Shown piece after piece: positions 9,311 to 15,321 of a stretch of 15,321 nucleotides of DNA. The stretch comes from Acanthaster planci. Lineage: Eukaryota; Echinodermata; Asteroidea; Valvatida; Acanthasteridae. Below the pieces are notes generated by a model. The model worked only from the letters and a program-made list of their open reading frames with translations, was not told where the DNA came from and searched no databases. The position numbers and the translations under genes were made by a program. The stretch is from contig NW_019091486.1 in assembly GCF_001949145.1 (NCBI RefSeq), positions 21,673 to 36,993 on the forward strand. Reading direction: 5' to 3'. Numbering within the stretch: position 1 is the stretch's first letter; each line of letters opens with the position of its first letter.

Positions 9311-9380
9311 CTTTATCGCCCGAGGCAGAATATACCAGGCTCAGGCACACCACAAGGACCCAAACAGGCAACAGTGTCAT
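9311..9380 (-). CDS. Start codon and signal-peptide exon of a secreted protein
   Basis: The exon runs 9400-9311 on the minus strand: acceptor ctttactcctag, 20 nt of 5' UTR, ATG at 9380, 23 codons plus one base, donor gtaagg. Residues 3-17 form a hydrophobic core (L-L-P-V-W-V-L-V-V-C-L-S-L-V-Y) followed by S-A-S-G-D-K, with plausible signal-peptidase cleavage near residues 19-21. The ATG is the first in the spliced transcript, since the upstream exon has none. The exon ends in phase 1 and joins the 54-nt exon without a stop. The product should enter the secretory pathway. The family is not recognised; a short secreted prohormone, a venom-like or matrix peptide, or a micro-exon-type variable secreted protein are all possible. 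Confidence 0.7.
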
Positions 9381-9549
9381 GTTGAACCACAGTAGGCTAC
9401 CTAGGAGTAAAGATTATGGAATTCGTGAACAAGTCAATAGGTACAATCTGTCACCAGCGTGAAAATAGTCAAACGCGTCCAATGAAAATATTTCCTTTTT
9501 ATTCAAAAGTCACAATGCGAAAACCAGACTCCATTAGCAATTGACTTAC

Positions 9550-9629
9550 TGTATTGTCTCAATCAGAAGATTTCCGATGTCCTCCAAGTCTTGTCTTGTT
9601 TTTAGCAGCAAAATGATCGTCTCGGAATT
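9550..9629 (-). other. Non-coding first exon (5' UTR) of the secreted-protein gene
   Basis: The minus-strand exon begins at an initiator-like GCAATTCC (A at 9629), 32 nt downstream of the TATA box, and ends at …GAGACAATACA followed by the donor gtaagt (intron 9549-9401, 149 nt). It has no ATG, so translation starts in exon 2. The transcription start is inferred from motif spacing and could be off by several bases. Confidence 0.6.
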
Positions 9630-9653
9630 GCGCCGAAAAGCCGTGAGGGGCTC

Positions 9654-9661
9654 CTTATATA
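9654..9661 (-). promoter_or_regulatory. TATA box of the minus-strand gene
   Basis: The minus strand reads TATATAAG here, followed 32 nt later by an initiator match and then a 5' UTR exon with a consensus donor. TATA, initiator, splice donor and signal-peptide ATG in the correct order and spacing support one another. Confidence 0.7.
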
Positions 9662-9674
9662 GACCTTTTTCCAG

Positions 9675-9682
9675 TGATGTCA
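9675..9682 (-). promoter_or_regulatory. CRE/AP-1-like bZIP site just upstream of TATA
   Basis: TGACATCA on the minus strand is one base from the palindromic CRE TGACGTCA and lies 13 bp upstream of the TATA box, a usual position for bZIP activators. A single 8-mer match is weak alone; its position adds support. Confidence 0.4.
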
Positions 9683-9769
9683 CAATTCTGCTGGACCTAC
9701 GTTGTGTTGTGATAGCAATGAGCGCACGGCGTTGTTACGGGTAATCTACCTTTTTGCTTTGCGCGTGGT

Positions 9770-11289
9770 GAAGCTGTCCACTGATCATCCTGAGACCACA
9801 CCAAACCTGGCAGACCTGATAATCCACCCTTGTGTACAAACTCGATCCCTATTTGTTTAGTAATTCTGAGCACCGCTGATCATTGATATTGTTGGTAATC
9901 AATCGCTAACAGTTTTTCACCTCCTGGGATAACATCAACAACAGCTGTCTGGAACTAAAACCCAGAGACCCTGGACGCTTGAGACAGTCCTAGGAGTTAC
10001 TTGCTGGCTTGCTGTGTTCAGTGGTGGGCGGGGATTTTTGTGAGTAGGGTTTGTTGGAAGGGTTCGGGGGCTTAGATTTCGACACGTTTCAGTTTGTCGT
10101 AATTATTATGTGTGCCTGGTGAGCATCTAGGCGTCGTTTTCAAGCTTCTGGACAAGCAATTGTGTCCATCAGAATTTGTATGACTCCAATACATCTGACA
10201 GTGTTTTTTATTGATTTGTTTTTTGAGAAGAGTAAATGTTGAGCTTTGGTTAAAACGTATAGGTGGCATCATTTCTTTTTAGCACCGATGAATATTCAAT
10301 TCTATAGTGACGATTAGTGTTTTCAAGGTTGAAGACGCAGAAAAACGCTGAAAAATATATACAATGTATTTCTTATAAATTGAACAACGTTAAAATGAGA
10401 TATTGCAGGCACAAATTGTAAATTTGCTTCAGTAAATTTCATTCGTGAAATATGGAAAGTATCCATAATGTTTGAATGCCACTTTTACATTTAATTTCTT
10501 TCTTTATTTTTTATACATTATTCGAAAATTTAGCACTCAGTATTTTATAATTTACCTTGGAGGTAGAAAGCTTGAATGCCTTGAAGGAATATCTAATTGG
10601 TACTTTTACTTCTTCAAGCTATTTATACATAAATCATTAAATTCTGGGGAAATCAAAACACTCTTGTATCTTTAGGGTTGTTTTAATATCAGTAGGATAG
10701 TTTGTAGTGAGTATTTGGCCTCCTTTTGGAGAAGGATCGTGATTCAGGAACTTTTCGATGATCTCACTGATAATCCCGCAAGGATGGAAGTTGTATTTTT
10801 CAGGACAGAAGGTCCCGGATTATGGGACAAATCGATTGGAAAGTACGAGATATTGGAAGGCAGTCATAAAGTGCATCATTATACAGTCTTACGTAAAGGG
10901 AAGGAACGCTGCCGACGGTATTGAGACAATATCGGTTTCCACAAATTTCAAATCATCGATGTTATCAAAGTTTACAATACATAAATATTGTGTCATATCA
11001 TCAAAATATTTGATTCAATTTACCTTCCTTTTATATGCCACTGAAAAGATGAGACCAATTCAATAAACAAAGCAGGTAACTGTGTTTTTTATTTCTTTTC
11101 TTTGTTTATGAAAGCGTGTAATATGTATCATAAAATACCTATGATGGTGATCCCATCAAAGTATGAAGGAAAACGAAGCATCAGAAGAGGGACACAACAA
11201 GGGGTGATTATTTCTTTGGGAGGACTATCCTTTGTTCTCGTGTGGGTAAGTTCCAAGAGTTTCATAAAATTCCTGTTGGGCACACTTTC
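9770..11289. other. Intergenic sequence, no gene established
   Basis: This is upstream of the minus-strand gene. A plus open frame at 10715-10924 (no ATG at its start) contains a coding-looking stretch (…DDLTDNPARMEVVFF… and …KSIGKYEILEGSHKVHH…) but lacks splice sites or a recognisable domain and overlaps another open frame. A G/T-rich tract at 10020-10075 is low complexity. Nothing else is supported. Confidence 0.35.
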
Positions 11290-11329
11290 AGTACCCAACA
11301 AGGATAACAAATTGTCCTTGTGGGGTACT
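11290..11329. repeat. Small hairpin with competing stem
   Basis: AGTACCCAACAAGGA (11290-11304) pairs with TCCTTGTGGGGTACT (11315-11329) at 14 of 15 positions around a 10-nt loop. The same CCCAACAAGG can instead pair with CCTGTTGGG at 11272-11280, so two stems exclude each other. A third related stretch (tcctttgttctcgtgtgggtaagttcc) lies at 11228-11254. This may be a degraded nested-repeat mobile sequence; no function is shown. Confidence 0.5.
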
Positions 11330-11435
11330 TCCAATTATTCTAGAACCCCACTAAGCACCATAAACACACGCAAATATAAATACACAAGCGCACTTAGTCA
11401 TAGCAAAATGTAGTGTTTGATAAAAGGGACATTGG

Positions 11436-11660
11436 CAGCGGCGTAACTAGGATTTTATAGGGGAGCAGGCACAAAGGGGGGCATCAACATATTACGGGGC
11501 ACCAGCTGTCAGTGGTGTGTATTTTTTTTGGGGGGGTAGCGTTTTCAAAATCTATTCATCCGTTTATATTTTGTTTTTTCAGCGGGGGAACCTGGCGACA
11601 GTGGGAATTTGTGGGGGGGGGAGCGCATGTAGCCGTAGTCATCCCCCGGCCACGCCACTG
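11436..11660. mobile_element. hAT-like MITE with perfect 8-bp target duplication
   Basis: The 225-bp element begins CAGCGGCGTAACTAGG and ends, in reverse complement, CAGTGGCGTGGCCGGG. It is flanked on both sides by GACATTGG (11428-11435 and 11661-11668) without mismatch. CAG.GGCGT ends and an 8-bp duplication fit the hAT superfamily. The interior has G runs and no transposase. The intact duplication but diverged termini (about four differences in 16) suggest moderate age. Confidence 0.88.
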
Positions 11661-11669
11661 GACATTGGG

Positions 11670-12089
11670 CCGAAATCCAAGGCAAGGACATGATTCAGGA
11701 CCAGATGGAGGACATTAGAAAACTACTTCACGCACTATTTTTGTCTAACTGCTGAAAAGCACGCACCCTGCAGATTTATCTAAGTGATAATGTCATTTCT
11801 AACTTCTCTGCCATAACAGGTTGTCTGGTTGCGGACCCATTGCAAATGTTTGCATCGAATGCTGTCGTATGTGTTTACTTTAGTTACTTTAGATTCCCAC
11901 AATCACTTGGAAATTGGTAGATACATGCCTGCAATCTTCGTGCAAAACTTGGTGCTCATTACGTCATCAGACCTGAAGTTAAGGTCTAACCTTTAATTCA
12001 TTAAAAATCGCTAAAAATTTTTCCAAACAGCTACAGCCTGAAGTTGCCCATCGACAGCTAGAATAAATATCTGCATCTATTGTCTAAAG
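11670..12089. other. Intergenic sequence, no feature recognised
   Basis: I see no gene, RNA or mobile element. An AATAAATAT stretch at 12062-12070 upstream of the candidate plus-strand exon might be taken for a TATA-like element, but there is no further support. Confidence 0.35.
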
Positions 12090-12164
12090 TGTTTGGATCG
12101 TTGCACTGTGGCTCTTCATACACGCTGTACCATCTGCTGATAATACCGACAACCTGACCCACAG
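12090..12164 (+). CDS. Candidate plus-strand exon with signal-peptide-like sequence
   Basis: An acceptor-like ctattgtctaaag precedes 75 nt that read V-W-I-V-A-L-W-L-F-I-H-A-V-P-S-A-D-N-T-D… and end at a strong donor (CCACAG|gtaaga). The hydrophobic run followed by A-V-P-S-A-D resembles a signal peptide with its cleavage site, and V-W-(V/I) near its start recalls the signal exon of the minus-strand gene. There is no ATG in frame (a TAA precedes), so the start would have to lie in an unseen upstream exon. A good plus-strand acceptor (ttttctctgcctcacag) lies at about 12863 inside the foldback centre and could be the next junction. It may equally be a dead paralogue or chance. Confidence 0.28.
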
Positions 12165-12228
12165 GTAAGAGCCGTAGCGGTAAGAGCTATATGGTTTGTA
12201 CATGTAAAGTGTGTAATGGAGTCCCACT

Positions 12229-13333
12229 ATGGGGGGGGGGATCTGGCAACATGCCAAACACATGGAAGGGCTAGCGTGCGAGCGTTTATTGTCACGCTCT
12301 GCTAGCTGTAGCAGGAGGTATGGAGGACGAAAAGTGGCCATCTGTTTTTCTGCTATCAGAATGGTAGAAAAGCAGATTTTATGTTCTGGTAACATGCAAT
12401 TTCGACGTTTCTACTTTTCTGCCACCTCAAAAAGCAGAACAAACATTGTTTGGTTATGTATTTTTCTGGTTTTCTGCTTCAAAATAGGCAGATTTTACTT
12501 TGTCTTCATTCGCAAGCGGCCGAAAAGCAGCCATCTGCTTTTTTCCTTTCGATCGGGCAGAAATTAGGATCGAACGTTTTGACAACAACCGTGAATTCTA
12601 CTTTTTTCCATACCGGAGGAGCAATTCTACACACTTGTCAAAAAAGTGGCAATCTGCTTTTCTGCCTTCCAAGGGCTGTAAATGGGGTCATGAACCTCAT
12701 GTTATGACCATTTCCTTTGGGGGGGATTGAAAACCAATAATTACAGTCCACCCTATCTTTTATGATGAAAGATTCACATGTTTTCCTTGGCCCAGGCAAG
12801 CTTGTTTGTCTATAGCTGTAAAACTGTATTTCCTTTGAGATGCTGTTTTCTCTGCCTCACAGGGACACTGACACTGCCGTATGGGATTGGTCCGAAAAAA
12901 AAAAAAAAACATGGTAAAGCATTGGTTTCGATACGGCTTTATAACCCCCCCCCGCGGAAATGGTAGTAACCTACAGGTTCATGACCATGGCCCATTGAGC
13001 AGATGGCCACTTTTCGGCCACCTATGTAAAATCTGCTTTTCGGTATCACAAAAACAGAAAAGTTGAATTCACGGTTGTCGTCGAAACGTTCAATCCACTT
13101 TCCTGCTTGTTTAAGAAGCAAAAAGCAGATCGTCACTTTTCGGCCGCCATCAAAAAGAAGACAGTAAAAGCAGAAAGGTGGAAAAATGCATTACAAAAAA
13201 ATGATCGTTCTGCCTTTGAGGTAGCAGAAAAGTAAAAACAAAAGTAAAAAAAATGCATGTTACAAAGACGTAAAATCCGCTTTTCATAATAGGTGATGTG
13301 ACAATGTTTTAACATTTTTTCAGTCCCCCTCCC
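12229..13333. mobile_element. Foldback structure: ~480-bp inverted arms around a 216-bp centre
   Basis: The left arm (about 12229-12727) and right arm (about 12944-13333, inverted) are homologous over most of their length. Examples are 'ggatcgaacgttttgacaac' at 12566 against the reverse complement of 'gtcgtcgaaacgttcaatcc' at 13078-13097, and matching 'aaagtggccatctg', 'acttttctgccacctca' and 'gtcatgaacct' blocks. Both inner edges and both outer edges are G/C homopolymer runs. The arms are built from 'cagaaaagtagaa' / 'aaaagcagat' motifs. The centre (12728-12943) is not palindromic. No transposase frame survives. It may be one foldback transposon or two inverted insertions of the same element around host DNA. 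Confidence 0.8.
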
Positions 13334-13865
13334 CAACACGTATCCCCAAAGAAAAGGAGAGGAATGACTTTTTGACTTCATATTTAAAAAAAATTAAAAA
13401 AAATAAAAACCTCTGTTACCTGTTTCAAAACTTAATTGCATTTAGTTTTGTTTAGGTGTGATTTTTATGGCAAATAGTATACAGGGTGTATCCCAAAAAG
13501 TATATTCAGAAAATTTAAGGCAAAATAAAACTTCGAACATTTTGTGAAAATCTCTTCTCTTATATGAGTTGATTAGAGTATTATGCTGTTATTAAACTTG
13601 TGATCATGAACAGATTTCCATGCCTTGGTGACCAGGAGCTATTTTCCTTAATCGCTCCAAAATTAACTTGCGCAAACACCTGTTTTGTTCAGAACTGGAT
13701 CAAAAGTCCAGAAAAACAAGTATGGTATGTGCTTCAATAAATCTAATTTACTTCACCCATTCAGTCCTCGGTAACAGTTTCCTCGCCCAAAAGCGGGGAC
13801 TCAATCAAAACCCCTGCCTTGCTGCGACAGAGTCCCGAACTCCAATCCCGATGCTCCCCCTCTAG
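13334..13865. other. AT-rich sequence, no feature established
   Basis: A-runs occur at 13384-13407. An 'acagggtgtatcccaaaaagta' at 13481 resembles the end of some mariner-type elements, but I find no inverted partner in the window. A good plus acceptor-like tract (acacctgttttgttcag) ends at 13691 without a supported exon. Confidence 0.35.
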
Positions 13866-14344
13866 ACACTGTCACCCCCGGAAGTCTGAGATCACCGTCC
13901 GAAGGGGGGTTGTCATTGTACCCAAAAGTACCCACTATGAGGGAGACATATACAGCGCACGGACGTGTATAATAAAATCTGGACTCGCAATGCCCTTAAT
14001 CAGCTTATAGAGATAATTGAACCCACTCGCGGCCATTTTACCGAGCCGAATACAAAGCTTTCCTGGCAATGCCCGCCTTTGTTCTTCCTGATGTTAATAG
14101 AAGGGAGCCAACCCACGCATTTGTTTTCGGCTCGGTAACATGGCCGCTGGTTGGCTTCTTTTTCATACAAAGGCGTTGCAAGTCCAGGTTTTTTATATAC
14201 GTCCGTGATACAGCGCCGAATTCAGGGACGTGTACAACAGGCTGACTTACAAAGTTCGGAGGTGGCAGACTTTGACCGTGAGAACTTAAAGAAGGTTCTA
14301 GATTTAGAGGCCCAATGCATATCGTTGAATTACATCACCACTGT
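13866..14344 (+). pseudogene. Coding-like stretch interrupted by a MITE and a frameshift
   Basis: The plus strand before the MITE is open up to the target duplication, with …RRGVVIVPKSTHYEGDIYS. If one copy of the 8-bp duplication and the MITE (13958-14215) are ignored, the same frame continues as A-E-F-R-D-V-Y-N-R-L-T-Y-K. A second frame then takes over with …VADFDRENLKKVLDLEAQ, ending next to a donor-like gtaaga at 14345. The alternation suggests an old coding sequence broken by the insertion and by a frameshift. I recognise no protein family. It could be host exon or part of another mobile element; composition alone could also produce it. Confidence 0.28.
13958..14207 (-). mobile_element. 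MITE, family A, copy 2 (perfect 8-bp target duplication)
   Basis: The 250-bp element starts CACGGACGTGTATAAT and ends ATATACGTCCGTG. Inverted ends continue into CTGGACT(C/T)GCAA on both sides. Perfect 8-bp duplications ATACAGCG flank it (13950-13957 and 14208-14215). It is the reverse-orientation relative of 6354-6611. Inside, gcggccattttaccgagccga recurs inverted as cggctcggtaacatggccgc, a subterminal inverted repeat less well kept in copy 1. There is no coding capacity. Confidence 0.9.
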
Positions 14345-14415
14345 GTAAGACAATTCTGTTCCATAGTCTCTGGATTGTGGAGCTGGGACTATCCGTATAC
14401 TGGAGTTCGTTGGTG

Positions 14416-14423
14416 TGACGTCA
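14416..14423. promoter_or_regulatory. Perfect CRE palindrome next to an inverted CCAAT box
   Basis: TGACGTCA is followed at once by TTGG (ATTGG at 14423-14427, inverted CCAAT). The combination is common in pol II promoters, but no TATA box, initiator or gene is evident beside it, so a function is unproven. Confidence 0.35.
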
Positions 14424-14449
14424 TTGGAATTTAAACAACGCGCACTTTC

Positions 14450-14523
14450 CTATGAGTGGTGGTTCTGAGACGAACTGGCGAGTTGGTACTCACCGGTCGT
14501 TCTTAGAACCACTCATCTCATAG
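14450..14523. repeat. 74-nt imperfect hairpin
   Basis: CTATGAGTGGTGGTTCTGAGACGAAC… on the left pairs with the right arm, whose reverse complement reads CTATGAGATGAGTGGTTCTAAGAACG…; the stem is about 30 bp with a 2-nt bulge and a few mismatches and a short loop. The size is like a pre-miRNA or a tiny palindromic element. No promoter or flanking duplication was found. Confidence 0.6.
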
Positions 14524-14529
14524 AAGAGA

Positions 14530-15030
14530 TCGTATCCTCATGTTCTACCTGCAAACCTTTTCTCAGTCTAGACTGCATTATATGCAAGATTTCCAATTTT
14601 ACCCTTTCATAGGTACGGCGCACAGATTGGTTCCCAATTCCTTTATCCTCTTTCAAACTATGACTTTATGGGTAAAGGCAGTCAATTCTTCATTAGCAAA
14701 AGTAAAGTTTAGTTGTATAGAGTACCGAAGTTAAAACACCTCGCATGCACTATGATGAGCGTACACGTAGGCCTATGTTAATGCCCCTCACTTAATTTGT
14801 GCGCATGCGTACTTAATCCCATTGTAGCCAAAAAATTGGCTCTTGTCTCCGACAGGTGAATCCCAAAAGTAATCGATCAACATCAAGCTCAGAAAAAGTT
14901 GTTTGCCCCTTATTTTGACACCGATTCAAAGTAACAGAGTCAGAGGTTGGGAGTGAAGCCAACATTTTAGAGGGTTTATTCAGTTTTGAAGAGTTTTCTA
15001 TGATACTTTTCTACATGTGAATAGTGAGGA
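14530..15030. other. Intergenic sequence, no feature recognised
   Basis: A plus open frame at 14540-14734 has no motif. A 16-bp exact match, gtgaagccaacatttt, is shared between 14951-14966 and 7216-7231, probably a small dispersed repeat fragment. Confidence 0.35.
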
Positions 15031-15035
15031 ATGTC

Positions 15036-15283
15036 ATGAACGCTCATGAACGTATCGTGCAAGAAGGAAACCTTATGAATGAAAACGGTAAGGTTTTGTT
15101 TGTGCCTGTTAGTCGGGCAATTTGACGAGATTGTACGCGTTCATGCAATGCAGCAAGCCAACTCGTACCGGTACCCCAACGCACTCGTATCCAGGTCTAC
15201 GTACGTGTGGACTATGCCCCAAATCCGGACATCTCATTTTTGACTGCTGTCAAACTCAGTGCGGAAATTTTGAGTCAACATGA
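15036..15283 (+). pseudogene. Frameshifted gag-like retroelement fragment with CCHC zinc knuckle
   Basis: One frame (15036-15125) reads M-N-A-H-E-R-I-V-Q-E-G… …K-V-L-F-V-P-V and stops. A second frame is open at 15113-15283 and contains C-G-L-C-P-K-S-G-H-L-I-F-D-C (15206-15247), which has the exact C-x2-C-x4-H-x4-C spacing with the usual Gly before His. Farther on, C-G-N-F-E-S could be the damaged start of a second knuckle. CCHC knuckles bind nucleic acid and are typical of gag or ORF1 proteins of retrotransposons, also of some cellular proteins. The overlap of the two frames fits a frameshift in an old element copy. No reverse transcriptase is seen; the window ends 38 bases later. Confidence 0.4.
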
Positions 15284-15321
15284 AAAACGAACTACCTTTC
15301 AGACAAATGGCTCTCGATCTT

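Noticed and set aside
10715-11066. Two overlapping plus open frames
   Set aside because: Part reads like protein, but there is no ATG at the proper place, no splice pair and no recognised family, and the frames compete with each other.
13481-13502. Mariner-like terminal sequence acagggtgtatcccaaaaagta
   Set aside because: There is no inverted partner or transposase fragment within the window; a single short resemblance is not enough.

Overview
This is animal (invertebrate) nuclear DNA. It is AT-rich, has consensus GT-AG introns, a tRNA-derived SINE, several short inverted-repeat transposons with target-site duplications, and a long (CAA)n microsatellite. No long open frame exists, and most open frames here are chance. 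The SINE tail (a 'ggcactctggtttcctcc'-type domain) and the element mix remind me of anthozoan cnidarians, but that is recognition from memory and weak. I found no sign of bacterial, organellar or viral gene organisation.

The one gene I can build with some confidence is on the minus strand and runs from about 9660 down towards the left end. It has a bZIP/CRE-like site (9675-9682), a TATA box (9654-9661), an initiator near 9629, a non-coding first exon (9550-9629), and a second exon that starts translation at 9380 and encodes a signal peptide. Then come a 54-nt exon (6101-6154), a 24-nt micro-exon (3051-3074) and a 27-nt micro-exon (1376-1402), with a weaker candidate at 929-950. The three short coding exons are all phase 1-1, so any can be skipped or duplicated without a frameshift. 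The visible product is 58 residues: signal peptide, acidic linker, a Gly-Arg-Arg site created at an exon junction, and a Gly-rich segment. The family is unknown to me.

The introns of this gene carry diverged copies of one segment of about 550 bp that includes the micro-exon with its splice sites. Two copies (from 1376 and from 3051) have usable micro-exons. A third (about 8475-9010) has lost its splice sites. A further piece of related sequence pairs 5165-5310 with 9115-9240. This looks like growth of a secreted protein gene by duplication of micro-exon cassettes.

Mobile and repeat DNA: a 196-bp palindromic MITE (2026-2221), a SINE (4692-4950), two copies of one MITE family with 8-bp target duplications in opposite orientation (6354-6611 and 13958-14207), a third hAT-like MITE (11436-11660), a foldback structure of about 1.1 kb (12229-13333), a (CAA)38 microsatellite, a 223-bp tandem duplication (7025-7440) and several small hairpins.

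Right of 9700 coding evidence is weak: a possible plus-strand signal-peptide-like exon (12090-12164), a broken coding-like stretch split by a MITE (13866-14344), and a frameshifted gag-like zinc-knuckle fragment at the right edge (15036-15283).
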